DNA of 64,000 nt. Origin: Pseudomonas viridiflava. Its GTDB lineage: Bacteria > Pseudomonadota > Gammaproteobacteria > Pseudomonadales > Pseudomonadaceae. Positions 53,100 through 62,210 of this stretch are shown in pieces (position 1 is the first letter of the stretch; each line of letters begins with the position of its first letter). The position numbers and the translations under genes are program-made. The stretch spans positions 124,001 to 188,000 of the forward strand of contig UVIF01000024.1 in the NCBI GenBank assembly GCA_900596015.1. Direction: 5' to 3'. The notes under the pieces are model-generated. The model saw nothing but the letters and a program-made list of their open reading frames with translations. It made no database searches and was not told where the DNA came from.

Positions 53100-54197
53100 T
53101 TACTTGCCCGACTTAATCTTGGTCCAGCTGCGCGTCATGATGCGCTGCGTCGCCGCCGGCAGGTCGGCAATGGCATACAGCTTGGCCTGCACGTCGGCCG
53201 GCGGGTAGATGCCCGGATCGCCGCTGATGGCTTTATCCACCAATGCTGTTGCAGCCTGGTTACCGTTGGGGAACTGCACGCTGTTGGTGATCTCGGCCAT
53301 GACTTCCGGCTTCATCAGGAAGGTCATGAACTTGTAGGCACCCTCGACGTTCTCGGCATCCTTGGGAATGGCGACCATGTCGAAGAAGCTGCCAGCGCCT
53401 TCCTTGGGAATGTTGTAGCTGACCTTGACCTTGCCACCGGCCTCTTCGGCGCGCGACTTGGCCTGGTAGATGTCACCCGAATAACCCACGGCCACGCAGA
53501 TGTTGCCGTTGGCCAGGTCGGAGATGTACTTGGAGGAATGGAAGTACCCGATCGACGGACGCACCTTGAGGAACAGCGCCTCGGCTTCGGCAAGCTGCTT
53601 CTTGTCCTGCGAGTCCGTCGGGTAGCCCAGGTAATGCAGGGCGATCGGCAGCATCTCGGTGGGCGAATCGAGGAAGCTGATGCCGCACGACTTCAGCTTG
53701 GCCGCGTTTTCCGGCTTGAACAGCAGGTCCCAGCTGTTGGTCGGCGCGTCGGCGCCCAGCGCAGCCTTGACCTTGTCGGCGTTGAAGCCGATGCCGATCG
53801 AGCCCCACATGTACGGGAAGGCATGCTTGTTGTCAGGGTCGCTCACCGAGACCGCCTTGAGCAGCGATTCGTTGAGATTGTTCCAGTTAGGCAGTTTCGA
53901 GCGGTCCAGTTCCTGGTACACGCCGGCCTTGATCTGCTTGGCCAGGAAGTTGTTGGAAGGCACGACGATATCGTAGCCGGACTTGCCGGCCAGCAGTTTG
54001 GCTTCCAGGGTTTCGTTGCTGTCGAATACGTCGTAGACGACCTTGATCCCCGACTCTGCCTCGAATTGCTTGATCGTGTCAGGCGCGATGTAGTCCGACC
54101 AGTTGTACACGTGCAGAACCTTGTCGTCCGCCTGCGCAGCACCGGCCATCGCCCCCATCAGGGCCACGGCGAGGAGGGTCTTGCCAAATATCTTCAT
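53100..54197 (-). CDS. spuD: Putrescine-preferring periplasmic binding protein SpuD
   Basis: A 365-residue periplasmic binding protein with a signal peptide (MKIFGKTLLAVALMGAMAGA, cleavage about residue 23). KVLHVYNWSDYIAPDT, AFPYMWGSIGIGFN and the ending MTRSWTKIKSGK match P. aeruginosa SpuD, the putrescine receptor. YFHSSKYISDLANGNICVAVGYSGDI is shared with SpuE. The ATG has GGAG about 9 bases upstream. It is separated from spuC by the 38-bp REP array, so mRNA processing may set its level. Confidence 0.92.
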   Translation of the reverse strand: MKIFGKTLLAVALMGAMAGAAQADDKVLHVYNWSDYIAPDTIKQFEAESGIKVVYDVFDSNETLEAKLLAGKSGYDIVVPSNNFLAKQIKAGVYQELDRSKLPNWNNLNESLLKAVSVSDPDNKHAFPYMWGSIGIGFNADKVKAALGADAPTNSWDLLFKPENAAKLKSCGISFLDSPTEMLPIALHYLGYPTDSQDKKQLAEAEALFLKVRPSIGYFHSSKYISDLANGNICVAVGYSGDIYQAKSRAEEAGGKVKVSYNIPKEGAGSFFDMVAIPKDAENVEGAYKFMTFLMKPEVMAEITNSVQFPNGNQAATALVDKAISGDPGIYPPADVQAKLYAIADLPAATQRIMTRSWTKIKSGK

Positions 54198-54300
54198 GCG
54201 TTGTGCTCCAATTTTGTCGAAATCCGATGTCGAAATTGCTGGGGTAGCTGCCGATGACCTGTGGGAGCTGGCTCTGCCTGCGAACGGCGCGACTCGGTGT

Positions 54301-54452
54301 CGTGACTATTCGCGGGCAGAGCCCGCTCCCACAAGAGTCGTGACCATCCGCGGGCAGAGCCCGCTCCCACAAGAGTCGTGACCATCCGCGGGCAGAGCCC
54401 GCTCCCACAAGAGTCGTGACCATCCGCGGGCGGAGCCCGCTCCCACAGGGGC
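54301..54452 (+). repeat. Four-copy 38-bp tandem array of REP units inside the spu operon
   Basis: Copies start at 54301, 54339, 54377 and 54415. Each unit is CGTGACCATCCGCGGGCAGA followed by GCCCGCTCCCACAAGAGT, with small changes (first copy ACTATT; last copy GGCGGAGC and a diverged end). Each unit contains a short self-complementary REP core. It occupies most of the 290-base gap between spuC and spuD. Confidence 0.95.
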
Positions 54453-54487
54453 AGGCATCAATTCGTCAGCCTCGGCAAGCCTAGCAT

Positions 54488-55852
54488 CTAGCCCCCGAGT
54501 GCTTCGAGTGTCAGGTCCAGGCAAAGCCGTGCCTTGCTCACCAGCTCGTCGAGCTCGGCATGGCTGATGACCAGCGGCGGTGCAATGATCATGGTGTCAC
54601 CGACGGCCCGCATGATCAGCCCGTTGTCGAAGCAGAACTGCCGACAGATCATACCGGCGCCACGCCCTTCGTGACGGCTGCGGGTCGCCTTGTCCTTGAC
54701 CAGCTCGATCGCGCCGAGCATGCCCAGACCACGGACTTCACCCACCAGCGGATGGTCCTGCAGTTCGCGCAGACGCTTTTGCAAATACGGTGCCGCATCG
54801 CTCCGGACCGTGTCGACGATGTGCTCGTCGCGCAGGATGCGCAGGTTCTCCAGCGCCACCGCCGCGGCAACCGGATGCCCGGAATAGGTGAAGCCGTGGT
54901 TGAAGTCGCCGCCCTGGTTGATCACCTGCACCACCTCGTCGCGCACGATCACGCCGCCCATGGGGATGTAGCCACTGGTAAGGCCCTTGGCGATGGTCAT
55001 CAGGTCGGGCGCCAGATCATAGTAGTCGCTGCCGAACCAGTGGCCGGTACGGCCGAAGCCGCAGATCACTTCATCGGCCACGAACAGGATGTCGTAGCGC
55101 GCCAGCACTTGCTTGATCTTCGGCCAGTAAGTCTCGGGCGGAATGATCACACCGCCGGCGCCCTGGATCGGCTCGGCGATGAACGCCGCGACGTTGTCTT
55201 CGCCTACCTCCAGAATTTTCTTTTCCAACTGCTCGGCGGCCCAGATGCCGAACTCGTCCGGCGTCATGTCACCGCCCTCGCCGAACCAGTACGGCTGGGC
55301 GATGTGCACGATGCCCGGGATCGGCAGATCGCCCTGCTCGTGCATGCCCGCCATGCCGCCCAGGCTGGCGCCGGCGACTGTGGAGCCGTGGTAGCCATTG
55401 ATGCGGCTGATGATCACCTTCTTCTCGGGCTTGCCCTTGAGCGCCCAGTAATGGCGCACCAGACGCAGCACGGTGTCGTTGCCCTCGGAACCGGAACCGG
55501 TGAAGAACACATGGTTCATGCCCTCGGGCGCCAGGTCGGCGATGGCCTTGGCCAGCTCGAGTGCGGGCGGGTGGGCGGTCTGGAAAAACAGGTTGTAATA
55601 CGGCAGCTCGCGCATCTGCTTGCTGGCTGCCTGCACCAGTTCCTCGCGGCCGTAACCGATCGCCACGCACCACAGGCCTGCCATGCCGTCGAGGATCTTG
55701 TGCCCTTCGCTGTCCCACAGGTAAACGCCGTCGGCTTTGGTGATGATCCGCGGTCCCTTCTGCGCCAGCTGTGTGTAGTCGCTGAACGGCGCCAGGTGGT
55801 GGGCGCTGCTCAAGTCTTGCCAATGCTGGGTCTGGGGGTTGTTGTTGCTCAT
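54488..55852 (-). CDS. spuC: Putrescine-pyruvate aminotransferase SpuC
   Basis: A 454-residue class III aminotransferase that uses PLP to transaminate putrescine (and related amines) with pyruvate. FTGSGSEGNDTVLR binds the phosphate, VADEVICGFGRTG contains the PLP-pyridine Asp (D260) and the Schiff-base Lys is K289 in TIAKGLTSGYIPMGG. Start is the ATG complementary to 55850-55852, with AAGGAG 7 bases upstream; the longer frame is unsupported. It sits between spuB and spuD; the 16-base gap to spuB suggests co-translation. Confidence 0.94.
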   Translation of the reverse strand: MSNNNPQTQHWQDLSSAHHLAPFSDYTQLAQKGPRIITKADGVYLWDSEGHKILDGMAGLWCVAIGYGREELVQAASKQMRELPYYNLFFQTAHPPALELAKAIADLAPEGMNHVFFTGSGSEGNDTVLRLVRHYWALKGKPEKKVIISRINGYHGSTVAGASLGGMAGMHEQGDLPIPGIVHIAQPYWFGEGGDMTPDEFGIWAAEQLEKKILEVGEDNVAAFIAEPIQGAGGVIIPPETYWPKIKQVLARYDILFVADEVICGFGRTGHWFGSDYYDLAPDLMTIAKGLTSGYIPMGGVIVRDEVVQVINQGGDFNHGFTYSGHPVAAAVALENLRILRDEHIVDTVRSDAAPYLQKRLRELQDHPLVGEVRGLGMLGAIELVKDKATRSRHEGRGAGMICRQFCFDNGLIMRAVGDTMIIAPPLVISHAELDELVSKARLCLDLTLEALGG

Positions 55853-55868
55853 CTGTCGCTCCTTTTTC

Positions 55869-57227
55869 TCACACCGCGAACAGCAGGAACTCACGTTCCC
55901 ACGAGCTGATCACGCGTTTGAAGTTTTCGTGTTCGGCGCGCTTGACCGCAACATAGCCAACGACGAATTTCTTGCCCAGGTACTTCTCTACCGTCTTGCA
56001 GTTTTCCATGCGCTCCAGCGCATCTTCGATGGTCAACGGCAGGCGCAGGTTGCGCCGCTCGTAACCGCGGCCCTGCACCGGCGCGCTCGGGTTCAGACCC
56101 TCGACCATGCCGATGTAGCCGCACAACAGGCTGGCGGCGATGGCCAGGTAGGGGTTGGCATCGGCGCCCGGCAAGCGGTTCTCGACCCGCCGGTTCTGCG
56201 GCGTGGCGTCGGGCACGCGCAGGCCCACGGTGCGGTTTTCCTCGCCCCATTCGACGTTGACCGGCGCCGAGGTGTCGGGCAGGAAGCGACGGAACGAATT
56301 GACGTTGGGCGCGAACAGCGGCAGCAGTTCGGGAATGAATTTCTGCAAGCCGCCGACGTGGTGCAGGAACAGCTGGCTCATCGAGCCGTCTTCGTTGGCG
56401 AAGATATTCTTGCCGGTGGCCGAATCGACGATGCTCTGGTGCAGGTGCATGGCACTGCCCGGCTCGCCGGTCATGGGCTTGGCCATGAAAGTGGCGGCCA
56501 CGTTGTGCTTGAGCGCGGCCTCGCGCATGGTGCGCTTGAACACCAGGATCTGGTCGGCCAGGTGCAGGGCATTGCCGTGACGGAAGTTGATTTCCATCTG
56601 CGCGGTGCCGTCTTCGTGGATCAGGGTGTCGAGGTCAAGGTTCTGCGCCTCGCACCAGTCGTAGACGTCTTCGAACAATGGGTCGAACTCGTTCGCCGCT
56701 TCGATGGAAAACGATTGCCGACCGGTTTCGGGGCGTCCCGAGCGGCCGATCGGCGGCTGCAGCGGGAAGTCCGGGTCTTCGCAGCGCTTGGTCAGGTAGA
56801 ACTCCATCTCCGGCGCCACGATCGGCTGCCAGCCCCGGTCCGCATACAGCTTCAAGACCTTCTTGAGCACGTTGCGCGGTGACAGCTCGATGGGGTTGCC
56901 CTGCTTGTCGTACGTGTCGTGGATGACCTGTGCCGTGGGCTCTATGGCCCAGGGAACGAGAAACACCGCGTTCTCGTCGGGGCGGCAGATCATGTCGATG
57001 TCGGCGGGGTCGAGCAACTCGTAGTAAATGTCGTCTTCTACATAGTCGCCGGTCACGGTTTGCAATAAAACACTTTCCGGCAAGCGCATGCCTTTTTCGG
57101 CGATGAACTTGTTGGTCGGGGAAATCTTGCCGCGGGTGATCCCGGTGAGGTCGGCGATCAGGCATTCGACTTCGGTGATCTTGTGATCTTTCAACCAATC
57201 GGTGAGCTGGTCGAGGTTGGGACTCAT
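55869..57227 (-). CDS. spuB: Gamma-glutamylpolyamine synthetase SpuB (glutamine synthetase family)
   Basis: A 452-residue glutamine-synthetase-like ligase that attaches glutamate to polyamines such as putrescine, the first step of the gamma-glutamyl route. The N-terminal IADLTGITRGKISP and catalytic motifs APEMEFYL, MHLHQSI and NRLPGADANPYLA are in the family order. It starts MSPNLDQLTDWLKDHK at the ATG complementary to 57225-57227 with GAGG upstream. It is the first gene of spuBCDEFGH here. It is about 40% like SpuI, which is divergent from it. Confidence 0.92.
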   Translation of the reverse strand: MSPNLDQLTDWLKDHKITEVECLIADLTGITRGKISPTNKFIAEKGMRLPESVLLQTVTGDYVEDDIYYELLDPADIDMICRPDENAVFLVPWAIEPTAQVIHDTYDKQGNPIELSPRNVLKKVLKLYADRGWQPIVAPEMEFYLTKRCEDPDFPLQPPIGRSGRPETGRQSFSIEAANEFDPLFEDVYDWCEAQNLDLDTLIHEDGTAQMEINFRHGNALHLADQILVFKRTMREAALKHNVAATFMAKPMTGEPGSAMHLHQSIVDSATGKNIFANEDGSMSQLFLHHVGGLQKFIPELLPLFAPNVNSFRRFLPDTSAPVNVEWGEENRTVGLRVPDATPQNRRVENRLPGADANPYLAIAASLLCGYIGMVEGLNPSAPVQGRGYERRNLRLPLTIEDALERMENCKTVEKYLGKKFVVGYVAVKRAEHENFKRVISSWEREFLLFAV

Positions 57228-57782
57228 AAATACCTCAGGAGGCCATTGACCTGGCTCGCGGCGAGCCGGGCACGTGTTGACGCGTGGGCGTCGTTGGGAA
57301 AGCGGTCAAGCGAGGGCTGCACACTGCCCACCCGGCCTCTCGATACCCGGCCGGAACGTGAAGCTCAGGGTAGCGGTTTCGGGGCTCAGGCAGTACAGGA
57401 GGGACAAAAAAACAGAGACGCAACGCCGTGGGCTGTCAATTATTCTGGTCGCTGGCAATCGGTGGCTGCAGCGATCTCCATCAGATAATGGCGGGCGTGC
57501 CATGACTCACCCTCGGTATTATTGAAATGGCGGGTTGAAAACGAGCTTAGCCTTGTTCATTTTTTTCCACAACTATCACGCTGCAAACTTCAGCAGGCAC
57601 TTTTCAGGCAGTTGCAAGGCACTGTAATTGCCGCTTGCAGGCGCCCCGATATGCAGCAAAAGAGGCTCAACAGCGCTCTTTCAGGGCAAAACCCGGCTCG
57701 CTTGACTTAGTGTTGGCTTTCGGATTGACTGAAACCCGCTCGACCCAATGATTGATATTTTTAACAACAAAGGTGTTGCATC
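57228..57782. promoter_or_regulatory. 555-base spuB/spuI divergent promoter region
   Basis: The gap contains promoters for two divergent glutamine-synthetase-like genes. It is AT-richer toward spuI. No gene is supported here, and in particular no spuA-like gene. A GG-N10-GC arrangement near 57594-57609 was considered for sigma-54 and not accepted. Confidence 0.5.
57763..57770 (+). promoter_or_regulatory. Hfq/Crc-type CA motif at the spuI ribosome site
   Basis: AACAACAA matches the AAnAAnAA catabolite-activity motif bound by Hfq with Crc in Pseudomonas. It abuts the AGG ribosome site (57771-57773), 12 bases before the ATG at 57783, where it would block translation while preferred carbon is present. 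Confidence 0.55.
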
Positions 57783-59159
57783 ATGTCGGTACCCCCGCGT
57801 GCCGTTCAGCTTAACGAAGCGAACGCATTCCTTAAGGAACATCCTGAGGTTCTGTACGTCGACCTTCTGATTGCAGATATGAATGGTGTGGTGCGTGGCA
57901 AGCGCATCGAGCGCACCAGCCTCCACAAGGTTTACGAGAAAGGCATCAACCTGCCCGCCTCGCTGTTTGCCCTGGACATCAACGGTTCCACCGTGGAAAG
58001 CACCGGCCTCGGCCTGGACATCGGCGATGCCGATCGTATCTGCTACCCCATCCCCGACACCCTGTGCAACGAGCCTTGGCAGAAGCGCCCTACCGCGCAA
58101 TTGCTGATGACCATGCACGAACTCGAAGGCGAGCCGTTCTTCGCGGACCCGCGTGAAGTGCTGCGCCAAGTCGTCGAGAAGTTCGACGCAATGGGCCTGA
58201 CCATCTGCGCCGCGTTCGAGCTGGAGTTCTACCTGATCGACCAGGAAAACGTGAACGGTCGACCGCAGCCGCCGCGCTCGCCGATCTCCGGCAAGCGTCC
58301 GCACTCGACCCAGGTGTATTTGATCGACGACCTGGACGAGTACGTGGACTGTCTGCAGGACATCCTCGAAGGGGCGAAGGAGCAGGGCATCCCGGCCGAC
58401 GCCATCGTCAAGGAAAGTGCGCCGGCGCAGTTCGAGGTCAACCTGCATCATGTCCCGGATGCCATGAAGGCCTGCGACTATGCAGTGCTGCTCAAGCGCC
58501 TGATCAAGAACATCGCCTACGACCACGAGATGGACACCACGTTCATGGCCAAGCCCTATCCGGGCCAGGCGGGCAACGGTCTGCACGTGCATATCTCGAT
58601 CCTGGACAAGGACGGCAAGAACATCTTCACCAGTGAGGATCCCGAGCAGAACGCCGCATTGCGTCACGCGATCGGCGGTGTGCTCGAGACCCTGCCCGCG
58701 TCGATGGCGTTCCTGTGCCCGAACGTCAATTCGTACCGCCGCTTCGGTGCTCAGTTCTACGTGCCCAACTCGCCGTGCTGGGGCCTGGACAACCGTACCG
58801 TTGCCTTGCGCGTGCCTACCGGAACACCGGATGCCGTGCGCCTGGAACACCGGGTTGCCGGCGCCGATGCCAACCCCTACCTGCTGATGGCGGCGGTATT
58901 GGCCGGCGTGCATCACGGCCTGACCAATCAGGTCGAGCCCAACGAGCCGGTGACGGGCAACTCCTACGAGCAGAACGAGCAGAGCCTGCCGACCAACCTG
59001 CGCGATGCACTGCGCCTGCTGGACGACAGCGAGGTGCTGGCGAAGTACATCGATCCCAAGTACATCGATATCTTCGTGGCGTGCAAGGAAAGCGAGCTGG
59101 AAGAGTTCGAACACTCCATCTCGGACCTCGAATACAACTGGTACCTGCACACCGTGTGA
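57783..59159 (+). CDS. spuI: Gamma-glutamylpolyamine synthetase SpuI (glutamine synthetase family)
   Basis: A 458-residue glutamine-synthetase-like ligase related to SpuB. The pattern is LYVDLLIADMNGVVRGKRI, AAFELEFYLID, GNGLHVHISILD and HRVAGADANPYLLMAA, so the ATP/metal sites are intact. Members of this group glutamylate polyamines or monoamines in Pseudomonas. The ATG has AAAGGTG 8-9 bases upstream, overlapped by an Hfq/Crc motif. It stops in front of a REPIN that separates it from the ssu operon. Confidence 0.9.
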   Translation: MSVPPRAVQLNEANAFLKEHPEVLYVDLLIADMNGVVRGKRIERTSLHKVYEKGINLPASLFALDINGSTVESTGLGLDIGDADRICYPIPDTLCNEPWQKRPTAQLLMTMHELEGEPFFADPREVLRQVVEKFDAMGLTICAAFELEFYLIDQENVNGRPQPPRSPISGKRPHSTQVYLIDDLDEYVDCLQDILEGAKEQGIPADAIVKESAPAQFEVNLHHVPDAMKACDYAVLLKRLIKNIAYDHEMDTTFMAKPYPGQAGNGLHVHISILDKDGKNIFTSEDPEQNAALRHAIGGVLETLPASMAFLCPNVNSYRRFGAQFYVPNSPCWGLDNRTVALRVPTGTPDAVRLEHRVAGADANPYLLMAAVLAGVHHGLTNQVEPNEPVTGNSYEQNEQSLPTNLRDALRLLDDSEVLAKYIDPKYIDIFVACKESELEEFEHSISDLEYNWYLHTV

Positions 59160-59166
59160 CCGCCCG

Positions 59167-59340
59167 GACGCGGCTCGCGCCGCTGCTACAGGGTTTCATC
59201 GTGTCATCTGAATGCGGTGTGTCTTGTGGCTTGCGGTGTGGCGGGTACACCGCACCGCACCCGGACGCGTCTTCTGGCCTGCGGTGCGGACGACGTGGCG
59301 CGGCTGGCACAACCCCTGTAGCAGCGGCGCGAGCCGCGTC
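59167..59340. repeat. Composite inverted repeat (perfect 27-bp arms, 120-base loop) between spuI and ssuB
   Basis: Arms 59167-59193 (GACGCGGCTCGCGCCGCTGC...) and 59314-59340 are exact reverse complements. The loop holds another GC-rich inverted segment with ACGCGTCTTCTGGCC, which shares GCGTCTTCTGG with the serA palindrome at 45893. Confidence 0.9.
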
Positions 59341-59378
59341 GGCGGTACGTGCGGTTTACCTGACGTACTGCATCCGGA

Positions 59379-60191
59379 TCAACGTGCCCAGCGCAGTTGG
59401 GTCGGCAACGGTGAAGGCGGTTCGGGCTCCGGTGGATTGCCCGGCAGCGCCAATACTCGATTAAGCACTTCGGTTTCCAGCGCCGCCAGGCGATGCGAAC
59501 CGCGAGCGCGCGGACGGGGCAACTCGACGGCCAAATCCAGACCGATACGCCCCTCTTCGATCAGAATCACCCGGTCGGCAATCGCCACCGCCTCGGCCAC
59601 ATCGTGCGTCACCAACAACACGGTGAAACCGTGCTTGCGCCACAGGCTCTCGATCAACTGCTGCATCTCGATACGCGTAAGCGCATCCAGCGCCCCCAAG
59701 GGCTCATCCAGCAGCAACAGCCGCGGCTTGTGAATCAGGGCCCGCGCCAGCGCCACGCGCTGTTTCTGCCCCCCCGACAACCCCGCCGGCCACTCGTCGG
59801 CGCGCTCGGCCAGGCCCACCGCTTCGAGCGCCTGCAAGGCCTGTTCGCGCCAGTTGCCGGACAACCCCAGGCCGACGTTGTCGATGACCCGCTTCCACGG
59901 CAGCAGGCGGGCTTCCTGGAACATCAGCCGGGTATCGTTGCGCGCATCGGCGAGCGGGCCGGAACCTGCCAGCAGTTGTCCGCTGGTGGGCTGGTCGAGT
60001 GCTGCCAGCAGGCGCAGCAAGGTGCTCTTGCCGCACCCGCTGCGGCCGACGATGGCCACGAACTGTCCTGCCGGAATGTTCAGGTCGATCTCGCGCAGTA
60101 CCTCGCGCTCGCCAAAGGTCTTGCGCAGCTGGCGAACCGCCAGGGGAATCCCGCGCCGCAGGTTCTGTGGCTGCTCCTTGAAGACGGTCAT
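59379..60191 (-). CDS. ssuB: Alkanesulfonate ABC transporter ATPase SsuB
   Basis: A 270-residue ATPase from the ATG complementary to 60189-60191 (MTVFKEQPQNL), fixed by the ATGA overlap with the ssuC stop; a longer upstream frame lies inside ssuC. Walker A GRSGCGKST, signature LSGGQKQRVALARAL, Walker B LLLLDEPLGALD and switch His VTHDVAEA are intact. It powers uptake of alkanesulfonates with SsuA and SsuC. It is the last gene of the cluster: the usual Pseudomonas ssuF is not downstream. Confidence 0.94.
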   Translation of the reverse strand: MTVFKEQPQNLRRGIPLAVRQLRKTFGEREVLREIDLNIPAGQFVAIVGRSGCGKSTLLRLLAALDQPTSGQLLAGSGPLADARNDTRLMFQEARLLPWKRVIDNVGLGLSGNWREQALQALEAVGLAERADEWPAGLSGGQKQRVALARALIHKPRLLLLDEPLGALDALTRIEMQQLIESLWRKHGFTVLLVTHDVAEAVAIADRVILIEEGRIGLDLAVELPRPRARGSHRLAALETEVLNRVLALPGNPPEPEPPSPLPTQLRWAR

Positions 60192-60976
60192 GCTGCACCT
60201 CCCTTGGTTTGATAGGCCGGGTGCCAGCGCAGCCACACCCGTTCCAGCCCACGCGCCGCCAAGTCGGCCAGCTTGCCGAGAATCGCATACAACACGATGG
60301 CCAGGACCACCACGTCGGTCTGCAGGAATTCGCGCGCGTTCATGGCCAGGTAACCGATGCCGGAGCTGGCGGAAATGGTTTCCGCGACGATCAGCGTCAG
60401 CCACATCAGGCCGAGGGCGAAACGCACGCCGACCAGAATGGAAGGCAATGCCCCAGGCAGGATCACCTGCCAGAACAAACGAAATCCGGACAGGCCATAG
60501 CTGCGTGCCATTTCCACCAACGCGGGGTCGGCGTTCTTGATGCCGTGGTAGGTGTTCAGGTAGATCGGGAACAATGTGCCCAGAGCGACCAGAAAGATCT
60601 TCGCCGACTCATCGATACCGAACCACAGGATCACCAGCGGAATCAGCGCCAGGTGCGGGACGTTGCGGATCATCTGCACCGAGGTGTCGAGCAAGCGCTC
60701 GCCCCAGCGCGACAGGCCGCTGATCAGCCCCAGTACCAGACCGATGCCGCCACCGATGGCGAAGCCGATGCCCGCGCGCCAGCCGCTGATGGCCAGGTGC
60801 GTCCAGATCTCCCCGGACTTGAACAGCGCAACGCCTGCCGCGAACACCGCGCTGGGCGCTGGTAGGATCCGCGTCGACAGCCAGCCGACGCTGACCGCCA
60901 GCTGCCAGATCAACAGCAGGCCCACCGGCAGCGCCCAGGGCGCCAGCCGGTGGATGATTTTGCTCGTTGTACTCAT
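60188..60976 (-). CDS. ssuC: Alkanesulfonate ABC transporter permease SsuC
   Basis: A 262-residue membrane permease with about six hydrophobic segments. The ATPase-docking EAA loop reads VEMARSYGLSGFRLFWQVILPGALP. The N-terminus (MSTTSKIIHRLAPWALPVGLLL) is typical of SsuC. It overlaps ssuB by four bases and starts 9 bases after the ssuD stop, so ssuDCB are tightly linked. Confidence 0.94.
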   Translation of the reverse strand: MSTTSKIIHRLAPWALPVGLLLIWQLAVSVGWLSTRILPAPSAVFAAGVALFKSGEIWTHLAISGWRAGIGFAIGGGIGLVLGLISGLSRWGERLLDTSVQMIRNVPHLALIPLVILWFGIDESAKIFLVALGTLFPIYLNTYHGIKNADPALVEMARSYGLSGFRLFWQVILPGALPSILVGVRFALGLMWLTLIVAETISASSGIGYLAMNAREFLQTDVVVLAIVLYAILGKLADLAARGLERVWLRWHPAYQTKGGAA

Positions 60977-60985
60977 GGCGGTTTC

Positions 60986-62134
60986 TCAGCGCTGGGCGGC
61001 GGCCTTGGGCAAAATGTCGTTGGCCACCATCTCACCGAACGGGCTGACGTAATTGGCGCCGGTCGGCGCCTCGGGGCGCTGCACGTCCAGGTGCGGGAAC
61101 AGCAACTCGGCCACGCGGTACGACTCTTCCAGATGCGGATAGCCGGAGAAGATAAAGGTATCGATGCCCAGCGCAGCGTATTCCTTGACCCGCTCGGCCA
61201 CGGTCGGGCCATCACCGACCAGCGCGGTACCGGCGCCACCGCGGACCAGGCCAACGCCGGCCCACAGGTTGGGGCTCACCTCCAGCTTGTCCTTGCTGCC
61301 GCCGTGCAACGCGGCCATGCGCTGCTGGCCGACCGAATCGAAACGGGCCAGCGAAGCCTGGGCGCGGGCAATGGTATCGTCGTCGACATGGGCGATCAGC
61401 CGCTCGGCGGCCTGCCAGGCTTCTTCGTTGGTTTCACGCACGATCACATGCAGGCGAATCCCGAACCGCACGGTGCGGCCAAGCTTGGCGGCCTTCTCGC
61501 GCACCTGGGCGATCTTCTCGGCCACCGCTGCCGGTGGCTCGCCCCAGGTCAGGTACATCTCCACCTGTTCGGCGGCAAGGTCTTGAGCAGCATCGGAAGA
61601 CCCGCCGAAGTACAGCGGCGGACGTGGCTGCTGCACCGGCGGATAGAGCAGCTTGGCGCCTTTGACGGTGAGGTGCTTGCCATCGTAGTCGACCGTCTCG
61701 CCTTCCAGCACGCGGCGCCAGATACGGGTGAATTCCACCGATGCCTCGTAGCGCTCCTCGTGGGTGAGGAACAGCCCGTCGCCCGACAACTCGTCAGGGT
61801 CGCCGCCGGTGACCAGGTTGAACAGCGCACGGCCATTGGACAAGCGGTCCAGGGTGGCTGCCTGACGGGCCGCCACGGTGGGCGAAATGATGCCTGGGCG
61901 CAGGGCAACCAGGAACTTCAGGCGCTGGGTGACCGGAATCAACGAGGCTGCCACCAGCCAGGAGTCTTCGCAGGAGCGCCCGGTAGGGATCAGGACGCCG
62001 CCGTAGCCCAGGCGATCGGCCGCCTGCGCGATCTGTTGCAGGTAACCGTGGTCGACCGCCCGCGCACCTTCGGAAGTGCCCAGGTAATGGCCGTCGCCGT
62101 GGGTGGGAAGAAACCAGAAAATATTGAGGCTCAT
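60986..62134 (-). CDS. ssuD: FMNH2-dependent alkanesulfonate monooxygenase SsuD
   Basis: A 382-residue luciferase-like monooxygenase that cleaves alkanesulfonates to aldehyde and sulfite using FMNH2 from SsuE. SLNIFWFLPTHGDGHYLG at the start, GRSCEDSWLVAASL, NLVTGGDPDEL and the active-site segment FSGYPHLEESYRVAELLFP are as in SsuD. Start is the ATG complementary to 62132-62134 with a GGAG-type site; a longer frame to 62227 has no homology. It lies 76 bases downstream of ssuA. Confidence 0.95.
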   Translation of the reverse strand: MSLNIFWFLPTHGDGHYLGTSEGARAVDHGYLQQIAQAADRLGYGGVLIPTGRSCEDSWLVAASLIPVTQRLKFLVALRPGIISPTVAARQAATLDRLSNGRALFNLVTGGDPDELSGDGLFLTHEERYEASVEFTRIWRRVLEGETVDYDGKHLTVKGAKLLYPPVQQPRPPLYFGGSSDAAQDLAAEQVEMYLTWGEPPAAVAEKIAQVREKAAKLGRTVRFGIRLHVIVRETNEEAWQAAERLIAHVDDDTIARAQASLARFDSVGQQRMAALHGGSKDKLEVSPNLWAGVGLVRGGAGTALVGDGPTVAERVKEYAALGIDTFIFSGYPHLEESYRVAELLFPHLDVQRPEAPTGANYVSPFGEMVANDILPKAAAQR

Positions 62135-62210
62135 GGAGTTGTCTCCTGACGTGGCTCGGAACCGATGCCTGGGCACCGGTGCAGTTGTGCAGTAGCGGGG
62201 GCGCGGCGGT

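Noticed and set aside
54301..54452. CRISPR-like 38-bp direct repeats
   Set aside because: No spacers between units; each unit is a REP palindrome, so this is a REP tandem array.
57594..57609. Sigma-54 promoter for spuI (GG-N10-GC)
   Set aside because: The -12 element reads AGGCA rather than TTGCA, and no enhancer-binding site is recognisable; too weak to call.
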